Below, one piece after another: positions 22,112 through 31,435 of a stretch of 64,000 nt of DNA. Every line of letters begins with the position of its first letter. Within the stretch, counting starts at the first letter, position 1. The DNA lies in NCBI RefSeq assembly GCF_015637705.1, contig NZ_JADOBE010000007.1, forward strand, positions 166,567 through 230,566, given 5' to 3'. This DNA comes from Pseudomonas sp. N040 (lineage in GTDB: Bacteria > Pseudomonadota > Gammaproteobacteria > Pseudomonadales > Pseudomonadaceae). Both the position numbers and the translations under genes were made by a program. The notes under the pieces were generated by a model. The model was not told the origin of the DNA. It did no database searches and was given only the letters and a program-made list of their open reading frames with translations.

Positions 22112-22942
22112 CTACTGCCTGACCAGCCGCAGGTTTGCCGGGGTGATGGCGTGGGTGCTGCGGTACGGGTTGATGTCCAGCCCGCCACGGCGCACATAAC
22201 GGGCATAGACCGTCAGCCGCTGCGGCTGCAGCAGGCGTTGCAGGTCGAGGAAAATCCGCTCGACGCACTGCTCATGGAAGTCCGCATGCTCGCGGAAGCT
22301 CACCAGATAGGCGAGAAAGCTGGCGTGATCGAGCCGTGCGCCCTGGTATTCGACCAGCACGCTGCCCCAGTCCGGCTGCCCGGTAACCGGGCAATTCGAC
22401 TTGAGCAGATGGCTGTGCAGGCTTTCGCTGACCACCAGCGCGGGGTCGCAGCGCAGCAATTCCGGCTGCGGCCGGGCATAACTGCTGACACTGATATCCA
22501 GCTCATCGATGCAGGTGCCGGGTAATTGCGCCACACCCTCGGCCGCCACCACCTCGAGACCGCGCACGCGTACGCCCACCGGGGCCCCGGCACAGGCCGA
22601 CAGATCACGCTGCAGGGCCTGCTCCAATTCCGCCAGGCTGGCGAAGCGGCTCTGGTTCAAGGAGTTCAGGTAGAGCTTGAAGGACTTCGACTCGATAATG
22701 TTCGGTGAATCCGCCGGGATGCTGAATTCGCCGATGGCCACCACCGGCTTGCCGGAGGGCAGCAGCCAGGACAATTCATAGCAGTTCCACAGATCCACGC
22801 CCTGATACGGCAGATTACCGGCGTGCAGGCCCAGCTCTGCCCATTTCGCCGCGCGTGCGATCGGAAACAGCAGCTCGGGCGCGTAGTGGCTGACGTACTG
22901 GCTGGACTTGCCCAGTGGCGAATGTTCGGCAGGATGCTGCAT
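22112..22942 (-). CDS. queF: NADPH-dependent 7-cyano-7-deazaguanine reductase
   Basis: Reduces preQ0 to preQ1 in queuosine synthesis. At 276 residues it is the two-domain (bimodular) E. coli type. The QueF motif [11 protein letters not shown] starts at E84. The catalytic cysteine is C184 in [14 protein letters not shown], with D191 in the same motif. The other queuosine genes are not in the window. The upstream gap is only 57 nt to the next gene and contains a TATAAT at 22975-22980 on this strand without a clear -35 box. I saw no preQ1 riboswitch there. Confidence 0.95.
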   Translation of the reverse strand: MQHPAEHSPLGKSSQYVSHYAPELLFPIARAAKWAELGLHAGNLPYQGVDLWNCYELSWLLPSGKPVVAIGEFSIPADSPNIIESKSFKLYLNSLNQSRFASLAELEQALQRDLSACAGAPVGVRVRGLEVVAAEGVAQLPGTCIDELDISVSSYARPQPELLRCDPALVVSESLHSHLLKSNCPVTGQPDWGSVLVEYQGARLDHASFLAYLVSFREHADFHEQCVERIFLDLQRLLQPQRLTVYARYVRRGGLDINPYRSTHAITPANLRLVRQ

Positions 22943-22999
22943 GAAGTCTGGCCTGAAGTCTCGAATCGGCGGCCATTATAGCCATAGCCGCCGGCTGAA

Positions 23000-23772
23000 T
23001 TACTGGCGCATGCCCTGGCCGGTGACCATCAGGCGGATGCAGAACAGGTAGAGCAGCGTCGCCGCCAGCAGCATCAGGCCTATGGCCACCCCGATATTGA
23101 TATCGGAGACGCCAAGGATGCCGTAACGGAAGGCATTGACCATGTGCAGGATCGGATTGGCCATCGACACCTTCTGCCAGAACTCCGGCAGCAGGCTGAT
23201 CGAGTAGAACACCCCGCCAAGGTAGGTCAGCGGCGTCAGCACAAAGGTCGGGATGATCGAGATGTCATCGAAACTCTTGGCAAACACCGCGTTGATGAAG
23301 CCGCCCATGGAAAAGATCGCCGCGGTCATCAGTACCACCAGCGCGGTAATGCCGATGTGATGCACCTGCAGGTGGGTGAAGAACAGCGACAGCAGCGTCA
23401 CGATCAGGCCCACCGCCAAGCCGCGCAGCACGCCGCCGGTGACATAGCCGAGCAGAATGGTGTGCGGCGAAACCGGCGCCACCATCAGTTCCTCGATGTT
23501 GCGCTGGAACTTGCTGCCATAAAAGCTCGAGACCACGTTGCCGTAGGAGTTGGTGATGACCGACATCATGATCAGGCCGGGTACAATGAACTCCATGTAG
23601 GTGAACGGGCCGACCCCGCCGATCTGCCGGCCGATCAGGTTGCCGAAGATGACGAAGTACAGCGCCATGGTGATGGCCGGGGGCAGCAGGGTCTGTGGCC
23701 AGATGCGCATGAAGCGGCGCACTTCGCGGTAGACGATGGTCTGCAGGGCGACCAGGTTGTCGCGGAACGCGC

Positions 23773-23776
<4 letters not shown>
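23000..23776 (-). CDS. ABC-2 type transporter permease (YadH-like)
   Basis: Membrane subunit of an ABC-2 exporter, 258 residues with six predicted helices. The conserved segments MEFIVPGLIMMSVITNSY and NVVSSFYGSKFQRNIEELMVAPVS are typical of the YadH subgroup. The start overlaps the end of the ATPase gene by 4 nt (ATGA), so the two are translated together. The substrate is not known. Confidence 0.9.
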
Positions 23777-24705
<929 letters not shown>

Positions 24706-24779
24706 GAATAGATACACACCGGGAGGATAATGAACGGACTAGATTGGGGCGAAAACGGGCAAATACAACCGGCTGGCCT

Positions 24780-25436
24780 TCAGCTGGCCAGCTCGCTGTG
24801 CAGATCGCCGCGCAAGAATGCCGCATCCGCGGCAAACAGGTGCGGATAAATCTGGCGCAGATGCCCGAAAAAAAGCGCTTCCGGCAGATCGGCAAACTGG
24901 CCGTGATCGACCAGGTATTCCATATAGCGCTCACCCTCCTGATTGTACGGATGAAACACGCTGTCGCTCAGGCCGTCGAAGGCCAGCGGCTCGACCTTGA
25001 ACAGGCGGCACAGCGCCAGATTGAATGCCGGCGTGGCCTTGACCCAGCGCTCGCCGAGAAACAGCTCGGTGTAGCCGTGCATGGCAAATACCTCCGTACG
25101 CAACAGTTCGATCAGCCGCGGCGTGGACAGGTGGTTGCGTACGTCGGCCAGGCCGATGCGCGCCGGAATTCCGCAATGCCGTGCACAGGCGGCCAGCAAC
25201 AGCGCTTTCGGCACGCAGTAGGACTCGCCCGCCTGCAACGCATGGCTGGCGGTCAGGGTCTGCGGATCGGCGCTGAACGAATACGGGTTGTAGCGAATCT
25301 CGTCCCGCACGGCGTGGTACAGGTTGATCGCCTGCTGGCGCGGATCGGTGTCGGCGCCACGGTGCTGCTCGGCAAAGCTCATTACCCGCGGATGATCGCT
25401 GTCGATGAAACGGGCGGGTTCAAGGTATTCGCGCAT
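24780..25436 (-). CDS. Transglutaminase-like domain protein
   Basis: Cytoplasmic protein of 218 residues with a transglutaminase/arylamine-type papain fold. The nucleophile region is ESYCVPKALLLAA with C74, and H120 lies in HGYTELFLGERW. The third triad position, which in the family is usually an Asp in a WxxxDP motif, reads WVKATPAFN here, so no Asp is seen at that place. Such proteins occur widely in bacteria with unknown substrates. It has no signal peptide. It stands alone, 75 nt upstream of the ABC pair, and may be cotranscribed with it. Confidence 0.8.
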   Translation of the reverse strand: MREYLEPARFIDSDHPRVMSFAEQHRGADTDPRQQAINLYHAVRDEIRYNPYSFSADPQTLTASHALQAGESYCVPKALLLAACARHCGIPARIGLADVRNHLSTPRLIELLRTEVFAMHGYTELFLGERWVKATPAFNLALCRLFKVEPLAFDGLSDSVFHPYNQEGERYMEYLVDHGQFADLPEALFFGHLRQIYPHLFAADAAFLRGDLHSELAS

Positions 25437-25587
25437 GCTGATTCTCGCTTGGCTGTTGGAGCCCGCTGCAGTCTACCGATTTCGGCACGCCACGGGCATG
25501 CCATACCTGCCAGGCTGGACGCCGACAACGCCAGCCAGGACGCGATCACGCTATACTCCGCGGCCATTTCAGCCCGAGGAGCACGCC

Positions 25588-25998
25588 GTGCCCAGCCCCT
25601 ATCTAGCCCACCATCTCGCCCTGCTGCAGCACTTGCGCAGCATCCTGGTTGCCCTGGGCGACGCGGAACAGATACCCGACGACACCCACGCACTGTTCCT
25701 CGAGCGCTACGACGAACTGCTCGACGCGCTGCCGGGGGATACCGAAGGCAATCTGTATCTGGGTCAGGATCTGCTCAGCCAGGTGTTCCACCGCTACCCG
25801 CAGATCGCCCACCTGGTACCGCGCGACCTGCTGTGGTTTTTTGGCGGGGATTGCCTGCATTTCATGCCGGACGAAGAAATCCAGCTGTATCAGCAACTCG
25901 ATGAGCGCCGCTTTGCCGCCGAAGAGCAGGACGAGCCGTTCGACTGGAACGCCGAGAAGCAACTGCTGGCCATGCCGACGGATGGTTCCAGGCACTGA
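25588..25998 (+). CDS. Small conserved acidic protein (PA2817-like)
   Basis: Protein of 136 residues, acidic, soluble and mainly helical, with no motif I can tie to a reaction. It opens PSPYLAHHLALLQHLRSILV and contains YLGQDLLSQVFHRYPQIAHLVPRDLLWFFGGDCLHFMPDEEI, which I recall as a Pseudomonas family (PA2817-like). The start is the GTG at 25588 after GAGGAG; the open frame extends further upstream but lacks family character. It ends at the terminator shared with the tRNA pair. Confidence 0.72.
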   Translation: MPSPYLAHHLALLQHLRSILVALGDAEQIPDDTHALFLERYDELLDALPGDTEGNLYLGQDLLSQVFHRYPQIAHLVPRDLLWFFGGDCLHFMPDEEIQLYQQLDERRFAAEEQDEPFDWNAEKQLLAMPTDGSRH

Positions 25999-26026
25999 AC
26001 CTGCAGGGACCGCTGCGACGCACAAA

Positions 26027-26060
26027 CAAGAACGCCGCTCGGGTGGGAGCGGCGTTCTTG
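26027..26060. terminator. Bidirectional terminator between the PA2817-like gene and the tRNA operon
   Basis: Perfect 14-bp stem CAAGAACGCCGCTC / GAGCGGCGTTCTTG with a 6-nt loop. It lies just beyond the 3' end of tRNA-Gly on the minus strand and 29 nt beyond the stop of the plus-strand gene, so it can end both. Confidence 0.75.
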
Positions 26061-26066
26061 TGAATC

Positions 26067-26142
<76 letters not shown>

Positions 26143-26147
26143 AAATA

Positions 26148-26223
26148 TGGCGTCCCCTAGGGGACTCGAACCCCTGTTACCGCCGTGAAAGGGCGGTGTC
26201 CTAGGCCACTAGACGAAGGGGAC
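26148..26223 (-). tRNA. tRNA-Glu (anticodon TTC)
   Basis: A 76-nt tRNA starting GTCCCCTTCGTCTAGTGG, with anticodon TTC in CCTTTCACG, T arm AGGGGTTCGAGTCCCCT and an encoded CCA end. The acceptor stem GTCCCCT / AGGGGAC pairs perfectly. It is the first gene of a two-tRNA unit (Glu, Gly). Confidence 0.98.
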
Positions 26224-26594
26224 GCAGCCCGGAACTTACAGCACACTTTCCGGCTTCCCCGGTTCGCCAGAAGGCTTCGCCGTGGAAGTGGCGCGCATTC
26301 TATGGAGCCTTTGCAACAGCGTCAACCCTAAGACGAGAATTCTTCGGCAGCAGCACCTCCAGCTCCCGCAAGTCCTGGCTTTGGCAGCCTGCAGGCAGAT
26401 ATGCTGCCGCTGAAAATCGGCGGCGATGCGTTGCTCGCCAGCCGGCAGGACTGCAGAATCCGCAGCTGCAAGCATCGACGGGCACGCTCGCGGAACTGGA
26501 ATCCAGGCCGCTCCCGGCCGTTGACGCCAACCAGCCCGGCCAGGCGCTGAAGTGTCTGGCCGGACGATGGTCTTTCCTGCCCGAGGTATGCAGC
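26224..26594. other. Gene-free stretch between the tRNA promoter and the GST gene
   Basis: This 371-nt gap contains the tRNA promoter near its left end (26297-26325). The rest is GC-rich and has several open frames on both strands, none with a ribosome site or recognisable protein. The ribosome site of the GST gene lies at its right end (GAGGTATGCAGC). Confidence 0.6.
26297..26325 (-). promoter_or_regulatory. Strong sigma70 promoter of the tRNA-Glu/tRNA-Gly unit
   Basis: On the minus strand, TTGACG (26325-26320) and TAGAAT (26302-26297) are separated by exactly 17 nt. The bases after the -10 box are GCGCGCC, a GC-rich discriminator of the type found at stringently controlled stable-RNA promoters. 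The predicted start near 26290 gives a leader of about 65 nt before tRNA-Glu. Confidence 0.75.
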
Positions 26595-27269
26595 ATGTCC
26601 CTGATTGTTTATGGCGCGCCCTTGTCTCCGTTTGTGCGCAAGGTTCGCCTGCTGCTGGCCGAGAAAGGCCTGGAGTATCAGCTCGAGTACATCAACCCGT
26701 TCGGCCAGCCAGACGACTTTCAGCAGATCAGCCCGCTCAAGCGCGTCCCGGCACTGCGCGACGGCGATCTGACGCTGGCCGACTCCAGCGTCATCTGCCA
26801 GTACCTCGAAGAGCAGTATCCGCAGCACACCCCGCTGTATGGGCAGAACGCCGTGGAGCGGGCGCGGGTCCGCTGGCTGGAAAAATACGCGGACTATGAA
26901 GTGGCCCCGGCCGCCACCTTCGGGGTTTTCCGCAACCGCCTGATCAAGCCCGCGGTGCTCTCCCAGCCGAGCGATGAGGGCGCGGTACAACGGGCGCTGG
27001 AGACCACCTTGCCGCCCCTTTTCGACTATCTGGAGCAGCAACTGGGCGACCGGCAGTACTTCGTCGGCAACCGCCTGAGCCTTGCCGACCTGGCCGTGGC
27101 CGTGCAACTGGTCAACCTGGAGCATGGGGGTGAAACCCTGGATGCCGGACGCTGGCCCAACCTGGGCCGATTCTATGCGCGGATCAAGGCACGCGACTCC
27201 ATGCAGGGCGTACTTCCCGGCGAGCTCAAGGTGGTTGGCAAATTGCGCGCCCTGGCCGCCACCCGCTGA
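26595..27269 (+). CDS. Glutathione S-transferase family protein
   Basis: Protein of 224 residues with an N-terminal thioredoxin-like domain (about 1-80) and a helical C-terminal domain. The opening YGAPLSPFVRKVRLLLAEKG places S10/S11-type active-site residues where the GST family has Ser or Cys, and the conserved cis-proline lies in KRVPALRDG, followed by LADSSVICQYLEEQYP. It is not SspA, which is shorter and has a different tail. The substrate is unknown. It lies upstream of, and converges with, the ohrR-gpx unit. Confidence 0.87.
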   Translation: MSLIVYGAPLSPFVRKVRLLLAEKGLEYQLEYINPFGQPDDFQQISPLKRVPALRDGDLTLADSSVICQYLEEQYPQHTPLYGQNAVERARVRWLEKYADYEVAPAATFGVFRNRLIKPAVLSQPSDEGAVQRALETTLPPLFDYLEQQLGDRQYFVGNRLSLADLAVAVQLVNLEHGGETLDAGRWPNLGRFYARIKARDSMQGVLPGELKVVGKLRALAATR

Positions 27270-27290
27270 GCGGAGCGGCCGCCCGCCAGC

Positions 27291-27782
27291 TCAGCTAGCG
27301 CGGCTTGTCGCGGCGCAGGTATCGGCGAGGAAACGCTCGAGCAACTGCCCAAGCTGCTGGCGCAGCTCGACCATTTGGTCCAGATCCAGCCCGCTGGCAC
27401 ACAGCAGTTGATCGCGCAGGGGCATTACCCGCGCCTGCATGGCAAGCCCCTCCGCGCTGAGGCCCAGATGCACCTCGCGCTCGTCATGCCGGGCACGCTT
27501 GCGCTCGACCAGCCCCAGTTGCTGCAGGCGCTTGAGCAACGGTGTCAGCGTCCCGGAGTCGAGCATCAACCGCTCGCCCAGCGCCTTCACCGTTGGCTGC
27601 GCCGGCGCACTGGCCTGCCATTCCCAGAGCACCAGCATGACCAGGTACTGCGGATAGGTCAGGCCCAGCTGGTCAAGCATCGGCTTGTAGCCGCGAATCA
27701 CCGCGCGCGAGGCCGCGTACAGCTTGAAGCACAGCTGGTTGTCCAGCAGCAGCTCGGGCTGTACCGGGTGCGGAGCGGTCAT
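27291..27782 (-). CDS. MarR family regulator, OhrR-like
   Basis: Winged-helix repressor of 163 residues. It resembles OhrR, the organic-peroxide sensor: the N-terminal DNQLCFKLYAASRAV carries C18 at the place of the sensing cysteine, and YKPMLDQLGLTYPQYLVMLVLWE is the OhrR signature. The wing is in RLMLDSGTLTPLLKRLQQLGLVERKRARHDER. The ATG at 27782 overlaps the stop of the peroxidase gene (ATGA), so the two form an operon and the repressor is made after the enzyme. It probably represses this operon and is released by organic hydroperoxides (inference). Confidence 0.85.
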   Translation of the reverse strand: MTAPHPVQPELLLDNQLCFKLYAASRAVIRGYKPMLDQLGLTYPQYLVMLVLWEWQASAPAQPTVKALGERLMLDSGTLTPLLKRLQQLGLVERKRARHDEREVHLGLSAEGLAMQARVMPLRDQLLCASGLDLDQMVELRQQLGQLLERFLADTCAATSRAS

Positions 27783-28264
27783 TTCAGCAGGGCTTCGATC
27801 TCGCTGGTGAGATCTTCCGGCTTGGTGGTCGGAGCAAACCGCTTGACCAGCTTGCCGTCCTTGCCGACCAGGAACTTGGTGAAGTTCCACTTGATGCCCT
27901 GGCTGCCCAGCAGGCCGGGAGCACGCTGCTTGAGTTCGACATACAGCGGGTGGGTGTGCGCGCCGTTGACTTCGATCTTCTTGAACAGCGGGAAGGTCAC
28001 GCCGAAATTCAGTTCGCAGAATTCCGAGATGGCGCCCTCGTCTCCCGGCTCCTGATGGCCGAACTGGTTGCAGGGGAAGCCGACGATGACCAGGCCCTTG
28101 TCCTTGTACTGCTGCCACAGCGCTTCCAGCCCCTTGTACTGGGGGGTGAAACCGCACTTGCTGGCGGTGTTGACCACCAACACGGCCTTGCCACCGAAGT
28201 CGGCCAGGGTCTTGCTCTCGCCCTTGATGGTGGTTGCCGGGATGTCGAGAAGGGTATTGCTCAT
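27779..28264 (-). CDS. Glutathione peroxidase family protein
   Basis: Thiol peroxidase of 161 residues that reduces hydroperoxides. The active residues of the family are C37 (NTASKCGFTPQY), Q71 (NQFGHQEPG) and W126 (KWNFTKFLV). C83 in FCELNFG is a likely resolving cysteine, as in members that use thioredoxin and not glutathione. The ATG at 28264 follows GGAG; an upstream in-frame ATG exists but the extension is not family-like. It is the first gene of an operon with the OhrR-like regulator. Confidence 0.92.
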   Translation of the reverse strand: MSNTLLDIPATTIKGESKTLADFGGKAVLVVNTASKCGFTPQYKGLEALWQQYKDKGLVIVGFPCNQFGHQEPGDEGAISEFCELNFGVTFPLFKKIEVNGAHTHPLYVELKQRAPGLLGSQGIKWNFTKFLVGKDGKLVKRFAPTTKPEDLTSEIEALLK

Positions 28265-28341
28265 GGTCACACTCCAATCTGGATAGCAGGAGCCGTCAGG
28301 ATACCCATAATTTATATTGCACACAATTCAATTGTTGTAAA

Positions 28342-28749
28342 TCAGTCTACCTGCTCTGCGCGTGCGTTGAACTGCAGGCACACCGAATTGATGCAATAGC
28401 GCAGGCCGGTCGGTCTGGGGCCATCCGTAAACACATGGCCCAGGTGGGCATCGCACGCGGCGCAGCGGACTTCGGTGCGCAACATGCCATGGCTGCGATC
28501 TTCCAGCTCGCGCAGCGCTGCCGCGTCCACCGGCTGGAAATAGCTCGGCCAGCCGCAGCCGGAATCGAATTTCGCCGACGAATCGAACAGTTCGGCACCG
28601 CAACACACGCAGCTGTAGCGGCCGGCTTGCTGGCTGTCGTGATAACGACCGCTGAAGGGCCGCTCGGTGCCGCCCATGCGGCAGACCTGGAACTGCTCTG
28701 CAGTCAGCGCCGCGCGCCATTCATCCAGCGATTTATCGGTCTTGCCCAT
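28342..28749 (-). CDS. msrB: Peptide-methionine (R)-S-oxide reductase
   Basis: Repairs methionine-R-sulfoxide in proteins, using thioredoxin. It has 135 residues from the ATG at 28749 (GGAGGG before it). The catalytic cysteine is C119 in RYCINS and the recycling cysteine is C65 in SGCGWPSY. Zinc is held by C47/C50 (CVCC) and C96/C99 (CAAC). It lies 77 nt upstream of the peroxidase gene on the same strand and may share its oxidative-stress role. Confidence 0.95.
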   Translation of the reverse strand: MGKTDKSLDEWRAALTAEQFQVCRMGGTERPFSGRYHDSQQAGRYSCVCCGAELFDSSAKFDSGCGWPSYFQPVDAAALRELEDRSHGMLRTEVRCAACDAHLGHVFTDGPRPTGLRYCINSVCLQFNARAEQVD

Positions 28750-28923
28750 GTCCTGCCCTCCGTATCGAAATGCCCGGCGATAGCTTTCCCGCCATCCCCG
28801 GCGCACGTATCATGCGTGCCTGCTCAGCCGTCAGTCTGATCCAGTAAATGCAGCCCGCCAAGGTGCCCACCGGCATTTGCCGCGCTGGCTTGCACGGCAA
28901 TTCGCTTCGGGACAGGGAACATC

Positions 28924-30135
28924 ATGCAGGTCAGTAAATCGAACAAGCTTGCCAACGTCTGCTACGACATCCGCGGTCCGGTGCTCCAGCACGCCAAGCG
29001 GCTCGAGGAGGAAGGCCAGCGCATCCTCAAGCTGAACATCGGCAATCCCGCGCCATTTGGTTTCGAAGCGCCCGATGAAATCCTCCAGGACGTGATCCGC
29101 AACCTGCCGACCGCCCAGGGCTACAGCGACTCCAAGGGCCTGTTCAGCGCGCGCAAGGCGGTCATGCAGTACTACCAGCAGATGCAGGTGGAAGGCGTCG
29201 GCATCGAGGACATTTACCTGGGCAACGGGGTGTCCGAACTGATCGTGATGGCCATGCAGGCGCTGCTCAACAATGGTGACGAGGTGCTGATCCCGGCCCC
29301 CGACTATCCGTTGTGGACCGCTGCCGTGGCGCTCTCCGGCGGCAATCCGGTGCACTACCTGTGCGACGAGCAGGCCGGCTGGTTTCCCGACATCGACGAC
29401 ATCAAGGCGAAGATCACTCCGAACACCAAGGCACTGGTACTGATCAACCCGAACAACCCGACCGGCGCGGTGTATTCCCGCGAAGTCCTGCTCGAACTGG
29501 TCGAACTGGCACGCCAGCACAACCTGGTGCTGTTCTCCGACGAGATCTACGACAAGATCCTCTACGACGGCGCCAAGCACATCTGCACCGCCGCACTGGC
29601 GCCGGACGTGCTCTGCCTGACCTTCAACGGGCTGTCCAAGTCCTACCGGGTGGCCGGTTTCCGCTCCGGCTGGGTGGTCATCAGCGGACCGAAGCACCGG
29701 GCGCACAGCTATATCGAAGGCATCGACATGCTGGCCAACATGCGCCTGTGCGCCAATGTGCCCAGCCAGCATGCGATCCAGACGGCGCTCGGCGGCTACC
29801 AGAGCATCAACGACCTGGTCCTGCCCAATGGCCGCCTGCTGGAACAGCGCAACCGTGCCTGGGAACTGCTCAACGACATTCCCGGCGTCAGTTGCGTGAA
29901 ACCGATGGGCGCGTTGTACGCTTTTCCGCGGATCGATCCCAAGGTCTACCCGATTCACAATGACGAGAAATTCGTCCTGGACCTGCTGCTCTCCGAGAAG
30001 CTGCTGATCGTCCAGGGCACCGCGTTCAACTGGCCGTGGCCGGATCACTTCCGGGTGGTGACGCTGCCACGGGTCGACGATCTGGAACAGGCTATCGGGC
30101 GCATCGGCAACTTCCTCAAGACCTACAAGCAATAA
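28924..30135 (+). CDS. alaA: Alanine aminotransferase (glutamate-pyruvate transaminase)
   Basis: PLP enzyme of 403 residues in the class I aminotransferase family, close to AlaA (YfbQ), which makes alanine from pyruvate and glutamate. The PLP lysine is K239 in FNGLSKSYRVAG; NPNNPTGAVY and SDEIYDKILYDG hold the cofactor. The opening NKLANVCYDIRGPVLQHAKRLEEEG is typical of AlaA. It begins with ATG at 28924. An SDR gene follows 10 nt after its stop and is probably cotranscribed. Confidence 0.92.
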   Translation: MQVSKSNKLANVCYDIRGPVLQHAKRLEEEGQRILKLNIGNPAPFGFEAPDEILQDVIRNLPTAQGYSDSKGLFSARKAVMQYYQQMQVEGVGIEDIYLGNGVSELIVMAMQALLNNGDEVLIPAPDYPLWTAAVALSGGNPVHYLCDEQAGWFPDIDDIKAKITPNTKALVLINPNNPTGAVYSREVLLELVELARQHNLVLFSDEIYDKILYDGAKHICTAALAPDVLCLTFNGLSKSYRVAGFRSGWVVISGPKHRAHSYIEGIDMLANMRLCANVPSQHAIQTALGGYQSINDLVLPNGRLLEQRNRAWELLNDIPGVSCVKPMGALYAFPRIDPKVYPIHNDEKFVLDLLLSEKLLIVQGTAFNWPWPDHFRVVTLPRVDDLEQAIGRIGNFLKTYKQ

Positions 30136-30145
30136 GGTGCCGGCC

Positions 30146-30892
30146 ATGAGTCAAGGCAAACGCTACCTGCTGACGGGCGCCAGTTCCGGGATTGGCGAAG
30201 CCCTCGCCCGTGAACTTGCCGCCGCCGGCTATGACCTGGTCCTGGCAGCGCGCCGGGTCGACAGCCTGCACCTGCTGGCCGCCGAACTGCAGCAACGCTT
30301 CGGTGGCAAGATCGTCGCCCTGCCGCTGGACGTCACCGACCTGGACGCCGCGCAGGCCATCGTCGCGCAGGCGGCGCAAGCCCTCGGCGGGCTGGACGGC
30401 CTGATCGCCAATGCCGGCATCGGCCTGGCCGGCAAGGTCGGCAGCGGCCACTTCGCCAACGACTGCCGCGTGGTGCAGACCAACCTGCTCGGCGCCATGG
30501 CCAGCCTGGATGCCGCCACCGCGCTGTTCCGCCAGCAGGGCCACGGCCATCTGGTGGCGATCGCCTCGGTGGCCGGCAAGGTCGGTCTGCCGGGCAATGC
30601 CGGCTACTCGGCGAGCAAGTTCGGTGTGGTCGGCTACATGCAAACCCTGCAGGCGGAACTCGCCGGCAAGCCGATCCATGCCACCCTGCTGCTGCCCGGC
30701 TTCATCGACACCCCGCTCAACCGCGACATGCACAGCCGCCCCTTCGTCATCGACTTACAGCGTGGCGCCGCCCTGATCGCCCGGCACATCGCCAGCAAGC
30801 GCAGTGTCGCCTACGTGCCCGGCTGGCCATGGGCCCTGCTGGCGCCACTGCTGGGCATGCTGCCGGCGCGCCTGATCGGCAAATATTTCTGA
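30146..30892 (+). CDS. Short-chain dehydrogenase/reductase
   Basis: Classical SDR of 248 residues. The cofactor motif TGASSGIG is at 10-17 and the active set is S141, Y154 and K158 (YSASK). AARR after the second strand suggests NADP. The C-terminal part from about 215 is hydrophobic (YVPGWPWALLAPLLGMLPARLIGKYF) and could form a membrane anchor, as in SDRs acting on lipids. The substrate is not known. I use the ATG at 30146; a GTG at 30137 is in frame. The next gene begins 2 nt after its stop. Confidence 0.85.
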   Translation: MSQGKRYLLTGASSGIGEALARELAAAGYDLVLAARRVDSLHLLAAELQQRFGGKIVALPLDVTDLDAAQAIVAQAAQALGGLDGLIANAGIGLAGKVGSGHFANDCRVVQTNLLGAMASLDAATALFRQQGHGHLVAIASVAGKVGLPGNAGYSASKFGVVGYMQTLQAELAGKPIHATLLLPGFIDTPLNRDMHSRPFVIDLQRGAALIARHIASKRSVAYVPGWPWALLAPLLGMLPARLIGKYF

Positions 30893-30894
30893 CC

Positions 30895-31347
30895 ATGGAC
30901 CTGCAGATCGACGAGTTCTACAAGGACTGCGCCGCCGCCCTGTTGCAGCTGTATCAGGTGTTCCCGCGCCGCACGGCGCTGTATGTGGAGGATCTGATCG
31001 GCGTGGAGGAGCCCGATGAGTTCGGCCTGCCCAGCAAGCGCCATCTGAGCTGCCTGGGCGCACTGCTGTGGCTGGCCGAGGAAGGCTACCTGCGCTTCGA
31101 TGCAACCATTCGCTACGAGGCACTGGATCAGGCGGTGCTCAGCGAAAAGGGCTTCGTGCGCCTGTCACGTTCGGTTGCCCATGCGCTGCCAGGGCAGGCT
31201 GACATCCCGGCAGCCGTGCTGCGCGTGCAGAGCACCCTTGCCTGGCAACTCCGCGAAGCACTGGCCAGCGGTCACAGCGAGCGCGTGGCCCGCCTCACCC
31301 GCCTGCTGTTCGAGAGCAATCTGCACGGCGCCAGCGACACAGTTTGA
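30895..31347 (+). CDS. Conserved hypothetical protein downstream of the SDR gene
   Basis: Soluble protein of 150 residues, not recognised with certainty. It opens DLQIDEFYKDCAAALLQLYQVFPRRTALYVEDLIG and contains a likely winged-helix-like stretch (HLSCLGALLWLAEEGYLRFDATIRYEALDQAVLSEKGFVRL), which resembles small pseudomonad proteins of unknown role. No enzyme motif is seen. It starts 2 nt after the SDR stop, so it belongs to the alaA-SDR unit or at least to the SDR transcript. Confidence 0.7.
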   Translation: MDLQIDEFYKDCAAALLQLYQVFPRRTALYVEDLIGVEEPDEFGLPSKRHLSCLGALLWLAEEGYLRFDATIRYEALDQAVLSEKGFVRLSRSVAHALPGQADIPAAVLRVQSTLAWQLREALASGHSERVARLTRLLFESNLHGASDTV

Positions 31348-31360
31348 AATAGCTCGCCGG

Positions 31361-31388
31361 TTGAAGCGGGCCCCTTCGGCCTTATAGT
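31361..31388 (+). promoter_or_regulatory. Candidate sigma70 promoter of htpX
   Basis: TTGAAG (31361-31366) and TATAGT (31383-31388) are separated by 16 nt, about 50 nt upstream of the htpX ATG. CCCCTTC lies within the spacer but at the wrong distance for a sigma32 -10 box. Activity is inferred. Confidence 0.5.
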
Positions 31389-31435
31389 AAGTCCCTGCGA
31401 AATAACCCTTTTTCCATGCGGAGAGTGTTCTAACC

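Noticed and set aside
22943..22999. preQ1 riboswitch upstream of queF
   Set aside because: The gap has only 57 nt with a palindrome GGCGG/CCGCC around a TATAAT; no pseudoknot-type aptamer with the A-rich tail was seen.
26236..27125. Minus-strand frames opposite the GST gene
   Set aside because: They overlap the tRNA promoter region and the GST gene, lack ribosome sites and have no family resemblance.
31361..31388. Sigma32 heat-shock promoter for htpX
   Set aside because: TTGAAG and CCCCTTC are present but only 4 nt apart, too close for the heat-shock consensus; a sigma70 reading fits better.
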